Translations under genes and position numbers: made by a program
Shown here: positions 1-8,730 of the stretch, in pieces
Numbering within the stretch: position 1 is the first letter of the stretch
How the letters are laid out: each line of letters begins with the position of its first letter
Origin: Shewanella ulleungensis
Lineage (GTDB): Bacteria > Pseudomonadota > Gammaproteobacteria > Enterobacterales > Shewanellaceae
DNA: 64,000 bases
Assembly: GCF_014648315.1 (NCBI RefSeq)
Contig: NZ_BMQW01000003.1
Location: 310,001-374,000 of the forward strand
Reading direction: 5' to 3'
The notes under the pieces: generated by a model
What the model was told of the DNA's origin: nothing
Seen by the model: the letters and a program-made list of their open reading frames with translations, nothing else
Databases searched by the model: none

Positions 1-11
1 AAGTTAATTTT

Positions 12-28
12 TTGGCACAGCTTTCGCA
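12..28 (+). promoter_or_regulatory. sigma-54 (-24/-12) promoter of the nasA operon
   Basis: The sequence TTGGCACAGCTTTCGCA has the invariant GG (14-15) and GC (26-27) separated by exactly 10 bases, which is the hallmark of RpoN promoters (TTGGCAC-N5-TTGCA). The predicted transcription start is near base 39, leaving a leader of about 30 bases before nasA. Any activator (NtrC) sites would lie before the window start and cannot be seen. The nirB operon has the same promoter type, which supports the call. Confidence 0.8.
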
Positions 29-69
29 GTATTAATTACATGAAATGGTTAATATGAAAGGGTCAATGT

Positions 70-2838
70 ATGTCAACAATCCAATCAAGCTGTGCTTATT
101 GTGGTGTCGGGTGCGGCGTTAGCGTGTCCTCGACTCAAGCCGATTGGGTTGACGTTGATGTGTCTTCATTAACCTTAACGGGTGATAAACATCACCCCGC
201 TAATCATGGTCACTTGTGTGCGAAAGGTGAACGATTACTTGACAGCTTAGCTCAACCCAATGTGCTGCGTTATCCGGTTTTACGCTCAGGGAAACCGATT
301 CAGTGGGACCAGGCGAGCTCACTAATTGCAGAGAAGTTTGCGCAAACTATCGCCCAGTATGGTGCCAATTCTGTTGCACTTTATCTCTCTGGGCAGTTGC
401 TCACTGAAGATTATTATGTGGCAAACAAATTTGCTAAAGGGTATTTGAAAACGGCAAATGTCGACACTAATTCACGTTTATGCATGTCATCGGCAGTGAG
501 TTCAATGCAGCGGGCATTTGGTGAAGATGTCGTGCCGGGTTGCTATGACGATATTGAACATGCCGAAGTCATTGTACTCATTGGCGCCAATACAGCTTGG
601 ACTCATCCGGTATTATTTAAACGTATATTGGCATCAAGAAATGCGAATAACACTAAGTTAGTGGTTATCGACCCAGTTGCGACCGCGACAGCAAAACAAG
701 CCGATCTTCATTTAGCCATTGCGCCTGGTGCAGATTTAGCATTGTTTTATGGTTTATTAGGCTATTTAGCAGATAACGAACGAGTTAATCATGAATACAT
801 TACCACTCATACAGACGGTTTTGATGCTGTTGTGAGTCACGCCAAACAACTGAGTACAGATTTGATTGGTTTGGCTAAGCAAGTGGGATTAACTGAGCAA
901 GTATTGAGACAATTTTATCAATTGTTTGTTCAGCATAAAACAGTACTAACAGCATCATGCCAAGGGGTTAATCAGTCTGTTATTGGTACCGATACAACTA
1001 ATGCAATTATCAATTGCCATTTAGCCTTAGGGCATATTGGACAAGCTGGTTGTGGCTTTTTTTCATTAACGGGTCAACCTAATGCGATGGGCGGTCGCGA
1101 GGTAGGTGGATTAGCGACTCAGCTGGCTTGTCATATGGGATTTTCTGAACCGGAACGTGAACTACTTGCTGATTTTTGGCTGGTAGATACTGTTGCTGAT
1201 AAAAAAGGCTTAGCTGCTGTCGACATGTTTGATGCGTTGGCCGACGGTAAAATAAAAGCTATTTGGATAATGGGTACTAATCCTGTTGTGTCACTGCCAA
1301 ACAGTAATAAGGTTGCTAAAGCCTTGGCCGATTGCCCTTTTGTGGTTGTGTCTGAAATAACCCCGGATTCAGATACTGCAAAATTTGCGGATATATTATT
1401 ACCGGCTCAAGGCTGGTCAGAAAAATGCGGAACGGTGACTAACAGTGAACGCACAATAAGTCGTCAGCGCGGCTTTATTACTCCAAAAGGGCAAAGCAAA
1501 GCTGATTGGTGGGCCATAAGCCAAGTGGCACAGAAAATGGGCTTTCAAGGATTTGAGTTTGATAGCAGTGCTAGTGTGTTTCGTGAGTTTGCTGCTTTAT
1601 CTGCAAGCGTTAAGCTGGCATTCCCCAATAAAATTTTTGATTTAAGCGGATTAACCCACTTAACCCAGCAGCAATATGACGACTTAATACCGACCCAGTG
1701 GCCTATTGCGTCAGCTGAGCACATTGGCCAACAAGGACTGCGTATATTTAGTGATGGGGGGTTTGCGACACCAACAGGTAAAGCGCAATTTATTTTACCC
1801 GCAAAGCCAGTAACGCAAGAGACTCCGAATGTAGCCAAACACGTTAGCGTGTTACTTAACAGTGGCCGCAGCCGCGATCAATGGCACACCATGACTCGCA
1901 CTGGGCATATTGCGAGTTTGCGAGCAAGTATTCCAGAGCCTGTGATACAACTTCATCCTGATAAGCTCACAAACTTTTCTATTGCTGATGGTGACCTTGT
2001 TACTATCTGTTCCGCTACAGATGAAGGAGCTACGCCATTTGCACTGGCTAGAGTCGTGGCTGATCAAGGTATACCGTTGGATATGGCGCTGATGTCAATG
2101 CATTGGTCTAAGCAATTTTCATTGGGTAAAGGGGTTAATCAATACCTCGATAGCCGAGTCGACCCAGTGTCGCAACAACCGGGATATAAGTGCCAATATG
2201 TCGTGCTTAAACCTGTTCTGATGGCATTACAAGGTGTGGTGTTTGGTTTGCACGATCCTGCGGCTCAAGGTTTATGCTGGCAAGTCGCTCAAACATTGGC
2301 TAATGGAGTATGTCATCACATCGGCTTTACTAACAATGAGGATGGTTTTGCTTATCAAGCAACAGCCCACTCGCTTACCTGGTCTGCTAACGTTCATGGT
2401 CAGCGTCTACATGTTCAATGCAATATGGAAAAGGGCATGGTAAGCGCGATTAAAGTCTTGTCTCACTCTCGAGTTAACCTAGCGGTTGAACCGATGAATG
2501 CCTTTATCGGAAAACCAATCGATAATGTTTTTATAAAACAGCTACACCAACAAATTAATGCCGGCAATAGTCCGCTGATTTGTGCCTGTACCGGTGTGAC
2601 TGATGCGCAAATTGCTGATGAGATAAATGCGCAGTTTGACCAACAAGTATTTAATGACGGTAAGCAGCATCTGCAATTTAATAAGGCATTAGACGCTACG
2701 CAATCAAGTTTAGGATGTGGTCGACAATGTGGCAGTTGCAATAGTGAAGTCAAGCAATGCGCTCAAACACATTGGCAAAACGCTTTGTCGTATATTGAAC
2801 TTGAATACCCTAATGCTACAGAAGAGGATGTCGCCTAA
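70..2838 (+). CDS. nasA: Assimilatory nitrate reductase, catalytic subunit
   Basis: This 922-residue cytoplasmic molybdopterin enzyme reduces nitrate to nitrite for nitrogen assimilation. The N-terminus carries a [4Fe-4S] motif (C8, C11, C15, C50) followed by the bis-MGD oxidoreductase fold and the C-terminal molybdopterin dinucleotide-binding domain. The last ~90 residues form a BFD-like [2Fe-2S] domain (C838, C840, then C887 and C890), as in the Klebsiella NasA type, probably the electron entry point. There is no Tat signal, as expected for the assimilatory enzyme. The ATG has AAAGGG 7 bases upstream. The stop codon overlaps the cobA start (TAATG), so translation is coupled. Transcription is predicted from the sigma-54 promoter at 12-28. 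Confidence 0.95.
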   Translation: MSTIQSSCAYCGVGCGVSVSSTQADWVDVDVSSLTLTGDKHHPANHGHLCAKGERLLDSLAQPNVLRYPVLRSGKPIQWDQASSLIAEKFAQTIAQYGANSVALYLSGQLLTEDYYVANKFAKGYLKTANVDTNSRLCMSSAVSSMQRAFGEDVVPGCYDDIEHAEVIVLIGANTAWTHPVLFKRILASRNANNTKLVVIDPVATATAKQADLHLAIAPGADLALFYGLLGYLADNERVNHEYITTHTDGFDAVVSHAKQLSTDLIGLAKQVGLTEQVLRQFYQLFVQHKTVLTASCQGVNQSVIGTDTTNAIINCHLALGHIGQAGCGFFSLTGQPNAMGGREVGGLATQLACHMGFSEPERELLADFWLVDTVADKKGLAAVDMFDALADGKIKAIWIMGTNPVVSLPNSNKVAKALADCPFVVVSEITPDSDTAKFADILLPAQGWSEKCGTVTNSERTISRQRGFITPKGQSKADWWAISQVAQKMGFQGFEFDSSASVFREFAALSASVKLAFPNKIFDLSGLTHLTQQQYDDLIPTQWPIASAEHIGQQGLRIFSDGGFATPTGKAQFILPAKPVTQETPNVAKHVSVLLNSGRSRDQWHTMTRTGHIASLRASIPEPVIQLHPDKLTNFSIADGDLVTICSATDEGATPFALARVVADQGIPLDMALMSMHWSKQFSLGKGVNQYLDSRVDPVSQQPGYKCQYVVLKPVLMALQGVVFGLHDPAAQGLCWQVAQTLANGVCHHIGFTNNEDGFAYQATAHSLTWSANVHGQRLHVQCNMEKGMVSAIKVLSHSRVNLAVEPMNAFIGKPIDNVFIKQLHQQINAGNSPLICACTGVTDAQIADEINAQFDQQVFNDGKQHLQFNKALDATQSSLGCGRQCGSCNSEVKQCAQTHWQNALSYIELEYPNATEEDVA

Positions 2839-3710
2839 TGAATATTGTAGATGGATTAATCAAATGTGTTAACCCTGGTGGTGACGATTGTTCAGGTACG
2901 CTCCAAGCCGGTGATGTCGCCATTGTTGGCGCAGGGTGTGGCCAGCTAGATTTAATGACCATAAAAGCTGCGCGAATTGTGGCTCAAGCAGATGCATTAG
3001 TTTACGACAGCCTAGTGAGCAGCGATATTTTGACTTTAGTCGATACGCACTGTCAGCGCCATTTTGTCGGTAAGCGCTGCGGTCAGCCAAGTATTAAGCA
3101 AGATGACATCAATGCGTTATTGCTCAAACTTGCCCAACAAGGTTTGAAAGTTGTGCGCTTAAAAGGTGGCGACCCGCATATTTTTGGCCGCGGCTCTGAA
3201 GAAGCGCTTTATCTCGCTCAGCATGGTATTCGTTCACAATTTATTGCCGGCGTAACTGCCGCATTAGGCTGCGCATCAAGCACTGGGATCCCACTCACGT
3301 TTCGCGGCATGGCTCGAAGTGTCACGCTGATCACCGGCACTAAAATGACCGATGCTGATAACACAGTGGCGCCTAGCCAATGGCAAGCCTTGTTAGCCGC
3401 TCAGTCGACTTTAGTTTTTTATATGGGGAAGGAACAAGCATCGCGCATTTCTGCAGGCTTACTTACCGCACAATGCAATGCGAGTTTACCAGTCGCTTTT
3501 ATTACTAACGGTGGCAGACCTAATCAAATTGTGACATTTGCTACAGTGGCAACAATGGCTAACGCAGCTTTAACCATTAAAGATTCTGGGCCTACGCTAA
3601 TTATTATTGGTGAAGTCGTCAGTATCGGTCAGCAGCTTGGCAGTTTACTAGATGATATTGAATGTTCGTCATCACAATTCAATACACAGTATGAGGCGAG
3701 ATATGCCTAA
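2838..3710 (+). CDS. cobA: Uroporphyrinogen-III C-methyltransferase (SUMT)
   Basis: This enzyme methylates uroporphyrinogen III at C-2 and C-7 using S-adenosylmethionine to give precorrin-2, the first step towards siroheme, the cofactor of the nitrite reductase encoded downstream. The family motifs GAGCGQLDLMT near residue 31, RLKGGDPHIFGRG near 109 and the GVTAALG region near 138 are intact. At 290 residues it is slightly longer than a stand-alone SUMT because of an N-terminal extension of about 25 residues. It lacks the CysG dehydrogenase/ferrochelatase half, so those steps must be encoded elsewhere. It overlaps nasA by one base and the next gene by eight bases. Confidence 0.93.
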   Translation: MNIVDGLIKCVNPGGDDCSGTLQAGDVAIVGAGCGQLDLMTIKAARIVAQADALVYDSLVSSDILTLVDTHCQRHFVGKRCGQPSIKQDDINALLLKLAQQGLKVVRLKGGDPHIFGRGSEEALYLAQHGIRSQFIAGVTAALGCASSTGIPLTFRGMARSVTLITGTKMTDADNTVAPSQWQALLAAQSTLVFYMGKEQASRISAGLLTAQCNASLPVAFITNGGRPNQIVTFATVATMANAALTIKDSGPTLIIIGEVVSIGQQLGSLLDDIECSSSQFNTQYEARYA

Positions 3711-4878
3711 AATTGGAGCATTAACCCTGACATCTGCCGAAACATTTGATTTTCGGTTATTGATAAAAGCGTTGGGCAAAGGCGAAAAGGGCTCTCGTTC
3801 GCTAACGTTTGCGGAGGCAAGCCTGTTATTAGAAGGTTTTGCGTTAGGACATGCCACGCGGGTGCAAATGGCGAGCGCAATGATGTTAATGCGAGTCCGT
3901 GGTGAAACAGTGGATGAAGTTGCCGGCATAGTTGCGGGATTGCGTCATAGTTTACATCGGGACTGGCCATCTTTAGCAGTCGATATTGACTGGCCGGTTT
4001 ATGCTGGTAAACGTGAACAATTACCTTGGTTATTGCTAGTGGCATCATTACTGGCTAAGCAAGGGTTCCGAGTCATGTTGCATGGTGACAGTCAAGCGTT
4101 ACCGCATCGTCGTCATGTTGAATCATGCTTAGATGCATTAAATATTCGTTGCGGCACTAATCCTCAAAGTGCAGCACAGGTATTAGCGTCAGACAATATT
4201 GTCTATGTCCGCGCAGGAGATTTAGTCCCTGTGTTAGATGATTGTCGTCAATTACATCAAGAATTAGGATTACGCAGTGTCATTCAAACCGCTGCTCGCT
4301 GTATTAATCCAAGTAACGCTCCAATCAGTTTGCGCAGTTATTTCCATCCAGGCTTGGATGATTTACATCAACAGGTAAGCGAAACTTTATTTGCTAAAAA
4401 TGAATATTCAGCTGGTCATATTGCGATTTTTAAAGGCCTACAGGGCGAGACAGAATTTAACCCTAGGGTGTCTACGTTAATGAAAGTCGTGAGTGGTCAA
4501 GCAGCAAATGTGACAGTGTCGAGCTTAACTGTCCCGACATTATTAGCAGGCTTTTTTGGTGCGAAAGTGGGCCAAGCTGACTTGTCTAGCGATATTCTTG
4601 CGCTGTTATGGCGCGAAAGTCAGCCATTGGAGTCAACTGAACTGAGTCGCGTCATGTCGCGCACCATGATTGAGCAAGCATCGAGCAGTATTATTGCTAC
4701 GTTAACCGCTGTTTTGTTGTTACTTAATCAACAATCCAATAATTCAGTTGGCTTGCAGCAACCATTGACGGTTGAACAAGCCATTAATTTAAGCCAGCAG
4801 TGTTGGCAACATCGCTTCAGTCATACAAATAATCCACTGGCTCAATGGCACAAAAAGGAGCGGTTATGCGCAGTTTAA
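3703..4878 (+). CDS. YbiB/TrpD2-like glycosyl transferase family 3 protein
   Basis: The 391-residue product resembles anthranilate phosphoribosyltransferase-fold proteins of the YbiB type. It has an N-terminal helical domain (LALGKGEKGSRSLTFAEA-like region, residues 16-75) and a family-3 glycosyl transferase domain after it. YbiB proteins are known to bind nucleic acids rather than make tryptophan, and no trp genes are nearby. An in-frame upstream start at 3652 exists, but the ATG at 3703 overlaps the cobA stop and aligns better with the family. Its place between cobA and an ANTAR RNA-binding regulator suggests a role in control or in nucleotide chemistry of nitrate assimilation; that is inference. 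It overlaps the next gene by 13 bases. Confidence 0.8.
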   Translation: MPKIGALTLTSAETFDFRLLIKALGKGEKGSRSLTFAEASLLLEGFALGHATRVQMASAMMLMRVRGETVDEVAGIVAGLRHSLHRDWPSLAVDIDWPVYAGKREQLPWLLLVASLLAKQGFRVMLHGDSQALPHRRHVESCLDALNIRCGTNPQSAAQVLASDNIVYVRAGDLVPVLDDCRQLHQELGLRSVIQTAARCINPSNAPISLRSYFHPGLDDLHQQVSETLFAKNEYSAGHIAIFKGLQGETEFNPRVSTLMKVVSGQAANVTVSSLTVPTLLAGFFGAKVGQADLSSDILALLWRESQPLESTELSRVMSRTMIEQASSSIIATLTAVLLLLNQQSNNSVGLQQPLTVEQAINLSQQCWQHRFSHTNNPLAQWHKKERLCAV

Positions 4879-5471
4879 TTTTTTGTGATGCTGGTTTCTC
4901 ATTAGTGCCAGTGGTTGATTGTGATGTGGTGCAATATCAAGCTTGTTTGGCCGCATTTGGACATGTCAGTGTATTGACGACAATTAGCCAAATTGAGCAA
5001 CGTTTACATCAACAACACTTTGATACCTTGTTAATTTTAACTGACGGATTGCACAGTCAAATACAGGGATTAATACAACGTACTTTGGCTCATAAACCTA
5101 TGGTGATTGTTGTCAATGCAAAATCATGGCAACAGGATGTGCTGTCACAAATTCTTGATTGTGGCCGAATCACTTTTATTCCCGATATGTTAACGGTGAA
5201 TAGGTTAACCAGTGTGATTAGTTTGGCACAAATTCGCTTTAATGCTGCGAGCAAAACTCTCGAAGAATTTAAAAAGCTAGATGAAGAAATCCGCAGCATT
5301 AAATTGCTGAGTCGAGCCAAATTGATTGTGATGCAACAAGGATTTGATGAAACCAAAGCACATCAGATTATACAGCAGCAAGCGATGCAAAAAGGTGTGT
5401 CAATGGCACAAATGTCCGCACAAATTATAGCGGTTGTCAGCCAATCTGACCGTGCTCGTTTGGCGGAGTAA
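4866..5471 (+). CDS. ANTAR-domain antiterminator, NasT-like response regulator
   Basis: This 201-residue protein has a degenerate receiver-like N-terminus (residues 1-125), a short coiled coil (about 128-150) and a C-terminal ANTAR three-helix RNA-binding domain (about 145-195, with AKLIVMQQGFDETKAHQII). ANTAR proteins bind paired hexaloop hairpins in leaders and prevent terminator formation. The start at 4866 is favoured over an in-frame upstream codon because AAAAAGGAG lies just before it. It is the last gene of the nasA operon and directly precedes the nirB leader, which contains a matching hairpin and terminator. No NasS-type nitrate sensor is present in the window, so how nitrate is sensed is open. 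Confidence 0.88.
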   Translation: MRSLIFCDAGFSLVPVVDCDVVQYQACLAAFGHVSVLTTISQIEQRLHQQHFDTLLILTDGLHSQIQGLIQRTLAHKPMVIVVNAKSWQQDVLSQILDCGRITFIPDMLTVNRLTSVISLAQIRFNAASKTLEEFKKLDEEIRSIKLLSRAKLIVMQQGFDETKAHQIIQQQAMQKGVSMAQMSAQIIAVVSQSDRARLAE

Positions 5472-5478
5472 ATGGCAT

Positions 5479-5510
5479 TGAGCAGTGATGGTGCGCCCCA
5501 TGTTGGTGCG
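5479..5510 (+). promoter_or_regulatory. Putative NtrC enhancer sites upstream of nirB
   Basis: CGCCCCATGTTGGTGCG at 5494-5510 closely follows the 17-base NtrC operator pattern (TGCACC-N5-GGTGCA). A weaker site ends with another GGTGCG at 5490-5495, giving direct GGTGCG repeats 15 bases apart. The centre lies about 125 bases upstream of the predicted start of transcription, a typical enhancer distance for a sigma-54 promoter. This is motif matching by eye. Confidence 0.55.
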
Positions 5511-5602
5511 ATTGAGCCTAAAGTGTACGCATCACTAGTGAGATTTTAAAGTTTATAAGTTAAAAGTATTTAATAATCAATTCATTACAAGGTTTTGTTT
5601 GT

Positions 5603-5618
5603 TGGCATAGAGTCTGCA
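5603..5618 (+). promoter_or_regulatory. sigma-54 promoter of the nirB operon
   Basis: TTGGCATAGAGTCTGCA has GG at 5604-5605 and GC at 5616-5617 with the required 10-base spacing. The predicted transcription start is near 5629, so the nirB leader would be about 150 nt, long enough to hold the hairpins described separately. It matches the promoter in front of nasA, consistent with joint nitrogen control. Confidence 0.75.
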
Positions 5619-5639
5619 ACATCAAAATATGACACTGCA

Positions 5640-5719
5640 ACACATTAATGGGGCATAACCCAAAAATGGTGTAACAGTAAAAATTAAAAAATCGGGATTG
5701 TAATTGGCAATGGCGCCAA
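5640..5719 (+). promoter_or_regulatory. ANTAR-type RNA leader (candidate P1 and P2 hairpins)
   Basis: P2 at 5704-5719 is a 5-bp stem, TTGGC/GCCAA, closing the hexaloop AATGGC, with the A1 and G4 loop bases known to be conserved in ANTAR target RNAs. Its 3' arm lies inside the 5' arm of the terminator at 5709-5744, so the two structures are mutually exclusive. A possible P1 is the hairpin 5640-5672 (TGGG/CCCA around hexaloop GCATAA, extended by ACAC/GTGT), but its loop does not follow the A1/G4 rule and the linker is long. Confidence is therefore good for P2 and modest for P1. Confidence 0.65.
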
Positions 5720-5753
5720 CTCTTTAATTGGAGTTGGCGCCATTTTGTTTTTT
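5709..5753 (+). terminator. Intrinsic terminator in the nirB leader (attenuator)
   Basis: A perfect 14-bp stem (5709-5722 with 5731-5744, loop TTTAATTG) is followed by TTGTTTTTT. It lies 28 bases before the nirB start codon and downstream of the nirB promoter, so it must be read through for expression. Together with P2 this is an antitermination switch. Confidence 0.9.
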
Positions 5754-5780
5754 ACCGTCCTAGGCATGAAGGAGCAGGAA

Positions 5781-8396
5781 ATGACAGTCTCAAAACCCAA
5801 GTTAGTGGTCGTTGGTAATGGCATGGTTGGGCATCACTTTATTGAGCAATTATGCAGCTTAGGGCTGAATAAAATCTTTGAAGTGCATGTGTTTGGCGAA
5901 GAGCCTCGTCCAGCTTATGACCGAGTTCAATTGTCAAAATACTTTGAGACGGGCAGTGCCGAACCGTTAATGCTAACCACTGCACAAGATTATGAAGACT
6001 GGGGCATTAAGCTGCACTTAAATACCCCCATCACGGCGATTGATATCGTGGCAAAAACGGTAACAAGTGCCCAGGGTGAGTCTTACTCATATACCCGGTT
6101 GGTTTTGGCTACAGGATCGTTTCCTTTTGTGCCGCCTATACAAGGCAATGATCGTGCTCAATGTCTGGTGTATCGAACCATTGAAGATCTCGAGGCCATT
6201 CAAGCAGCTGCGCAAAACAGCCAAGTCGGAGTTGTTGTCGGCGGCGGTTTATTAGGCTTAGAAGCGGCCAATGCCATGATGCAACTCGGGGTGAAAACCC
6301 ATGTTGTGGAATTTGCACCACAATTGATGCCCGTTCAGCTAAATGATAAAGCCGGTGAACTATTGTGCAGTAAAATCGAGCAACTCGGTGTGAGCGTGCA
6401 CACCTCAAAAGCGACCAGCGCTATCATTGATGGTGAAACGGCGTTGCATCGCATGACCTTTAATGATGAATCGTATCTTGAAACTGACATGATTGTATTT
6501 TCGGCTGGGATTCGTCCACAAGATGCGTTAGCTCGTGTGTCGAATATTAATATTGGCGAACGCGGCGGCATTGAGATTAACGATTACTGTTTAACCTCTG
6601 CACCCGATGTATATGCCATTGGCGAATGTGCTTTGTGGCAACAAAAAATATTTGGTTTAGTTGCACCAGGTTATCAAATGGCTCGGGTTGTAGCATCTCA
6701 TATCGCTTCATTATCATCGAATGTCCCGAGCCAATCATTTACCGGTGCTGATATGAGTACCAAGCTTAAACTCTTAGGTGTCGATGTGGCTGCTATTGGT
6801 GCCAGTCGGGGCTTTGATAATGCTCAATTTGTGGAATTATCTGATAACCAGGCGGGTATTTATAAAAAACTGTGGCTTGATGACAGCGGCAAGTTTTTAA
6901 AAGGAGCGGTGCTCATTGGTGACAATAGCGATTATAGCCGTTTGCTCGATATCTATTTATCACAAGATGAAATAGAAGGCTCAGCTGTTGATTTATTACT
7001 TGCAGGTGCTGAAAACGAAGCTGATTTAAAAGATACTTCTATTGTGTGTTCTTGTCATCAAGTGACTAAAGGAGACATTGTCGAAGCCGTTGCTGCAGGC
7101 AACCATAAAATGGCTGAAATTAAATCTTGTACCCGCGCAGCGTCAGGTTGTGGTGGTTGTGCTCCGTTGGTACAAAAAATTATAGATCAAACATTACAAG
7201 CTGCAGGGCTTGATTTTAATGCTGGTATTTGTGCGCATTTTGATCATGACAGACAAGCCTTGTATCACCTATGCCAAGTGGAAGGCATTAATGACTTTGA
7301 TTCATTAATGCGTCAACACGGCAAGCCTTCTGCAAGTGGACACACTTATGGTTGCGATATTTGTAAACCCGCAGCCGCCTCGATTTTTGCCAGTTTACAA
7401 AACCAATATGTATTAAATCAAGACAGTGGTCATGTGCAGTTGCAAGATACCAATGATGCTTATTTAGGCAACATTCAAAAAGACGGTACTTACTCAATTG
7501 TGCCGCGAGTAGCGGGTGGTGAAATTACCCCAACTAAGTTGATAGCCATGGGCCAAATTGCTCAAGAGTATGACTTGTATACCAAAATAACGGGTGGACA
7601 ACGTATTGATATGTTTGGTGCTACCTTGTCGCAATTACCTGAGATTTGGCAAAAGCTCATTGATGCGGGTTTTGAAACAGGCCATGCCTATGGTAAGTCA
7701 TTGCGAACGGTAAAATCGTGTGTAGGTAGTACTTGGTGTCGCTACGGAGTGCAAGATGCGGTTGGTTTCGCTATTGACTTAGAGAACCGTTACAAAGGTT
7801 TACGTAGCCCTCACAAATTAAAATTTGCCGTATCGGGATGTACCCGCGAATGTGCAGAAGCACAAAGTAAGGATATTGGCATTATCGCAACCGACAAAGG
7901 TTGGAACCTCTATGTTGCAGGCAATGGTGGCATGCGTCCACGCCATGGTGATTTGTTTGCTACCGATTTATCGACCGAAACGCTTTATAAATACATAGAT
8001 CGTATTTTGATGTTTTATGTCAAAACAGCAGACAAACTACAACGTACTTCTACTTGGATGGACTCATTAGAGGGTGGGTTAGCGTATTTAAAATCAGTGG
8101 TCATTGACGATGCCCTAGGGATCAATTCAACCTTAGAACAACAAATGGATTTGATTGCTGCAACATATCAATGTGAATGGAAAACCAGCCTTGAACAACC
8201 TGCTTTTTTAGCGCGCTTCAATGAGTTTGTTAACCCTAGCCAAGCGCCAGAGCCTGATGTTAATGCATATCAACGCGTTCGCGAACAGCGTTTCCCTAAT
8301 ATTAAAGATGTCGGTGCAGGCACCATTGCCATTAAAGATATTACCGAGCAACAAACTACTGAGCAACAAACAACAGCAAATGGGGTATTAGCATGA
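5781..8396 (+). CDS. nirB: Nitrite reductase (NAD(P)H), large subunit
   Basis: The 871-residue cytoplasmic siroheme enzyme reduces nitrite to ammonium. In order it has an FAD-binding site (GNGMVGHH, near residue 9), an NAD(P)-binding GGGLLGLEAAN motif (near 153), a BFD-like [2Fe-2S] domain (CSCHQV near 422 and CGGC near 458), and sulfite/nitrite reductase ferredoxin-like and catalytic domains with the siroheme/[4Fe-4S] cysteines (SCVGSTWC near 646, CTRECAEA near 686). The length is close to E. coli NirB (847). Start 5781 has AAGGAG 6 bases upstream; the longer in-frame reading from 5745 would begin inside the terminator and is rejected. The stop overlaps the nirD start by 4 bases. Confidence 0.96.
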   Translation: MTVSKPKLVVVGNGMVGHHFIEQLCSLGLNKIFEVHVFGEEPRPAYDRVQLSKYFETGSAEPLMLTTAQDYEDWGIKLHLNTPITAIDIVAKTVTSAQGESYSYTRLVLATGSFPFVPPIQGNDRAQCLVYRTIEDLEAIQAAAQNSQVGVVVGGGLLGLEAANAMMQLGVKTHVVEFAPQLMPVQLNDKAGELLCSKIEQLGVSVHTSKATSAIIDGETALHRMTFNDESYLETDMIVFSAGIRPQDALARVSNINIGERGGIEINDYCLTSAPDVYAIGECALWQQKIFGLVAPGYQMARVVASHIASLSSNVPSQSFTGADMSTKLKLLGVDVAAIGASRGFDNAQFVELSDNQAGIYKKLWLDDSGKFLKGAVLIGDNSDYSRLLDIYLSQDEIEGSAVDLLLAGAENEADLKDTSIVCSCHQVTKGDIVEAVAAGNHKMAEIKSCTRAASGCGGCAPLVQKIIDQTLQAAGLDFNAGICAHFDHDRQALYHLCQVEGINDFDSLMRQHGKPSASGHTYGCDICKPAAASIFASLQNQYVLNQDSGHVQLQDTNDAYLGNIQKDGTYSIVPRVAGGEITPTKLIAMGQIAQEYDLYTKITGGQRIDMFGATLSQLPEIWQKLIDAGFETGHAYGKSLRTVKSCVGSTWCRYGVQDAVGFAIDLENRYKGLRSPHKLKFAVSGCTRECAEAQSKDIGIIATDKGWNLYVAGNGGMRPRHGDLFATDLSTETLYKYIDRILMFYVKTADKLQRTSTWMDSLEGGLAYLKSVVIDDALGINSTLEQQMDLIAATYQCEWKTSLEQPAFLARFNEFVNPSQAPEPDVNAYQRVREQRFPNIKDVGAGTIAIKDITEQQTTEQQTTANGVLA

Positions 8397-8719
8397 GTTG
8401 GATTAATGTGTGTGAAGAAACAAGCTTACCCATAGGCACTGGTGTTGCAGCTTGGGTATCCGGAAAAGCCGTGGCTATTTTTAACCTAGGTAAAGATGGC
8501 TTGTATGCCATAGATAATGTCGACCCAGCTACAGGTGTTGGCTTGTTGGCCCGCGGATTAATTTGCGAAATGGATGGTGAGCTGTGCGTCGCATCGCCGT
8601 TATACAAACAACATTATCGATTAACGACAGGCGTGTGCATTGAAGATACATCATTAGTAGCCAGTCCATTTGATATCAAAACTGAGCAGGGACATGTCCT
8701 TGTATTAGCTAAAGCATAA
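8393..8719 (+). CDS. nirD: Nitrite reductase (NAD(P)H), small subunit
   Basis: This 108-residue protein is the Rieske-fold small subunit of assimilatory nitrite reductase, the same length as E. coli NirD. Like E. coli NirD, it lacks the Cys/His cluster ligands of true Rieske proteins: no CxH...CxxH pair is visible. It starts within the last codons of nirB (ATGA overlap), the usual coupling for equal subunit synthesis. Confidence 0.95.
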   Translation: MSWINVCEETSLPIGTGVAAWVSGKAVAIFNLGKDGLYAIDNVDPATGVGLLARGLICEMDGELCVASPLYKQHYRLTTGVCIEDTSLVASPFDIKTEQGHVLVLAKA

Positions 8720-8730
8720 GGAGTATTGTT

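Noticed and set aside
5640..5672. Canonical P1 hairpin of the ANTAR motif
   Set aside because: The stem is good but loop GCATAA breaks the A1/G4 rule and the linker to P2 is long, so it is kept only as a candidate.
5745..5780. Upstream start for nirB
   Set aside because: It would begin within the terminator U run and has no ribosome site; ATG 5781 with AAGGAG is clearly better.
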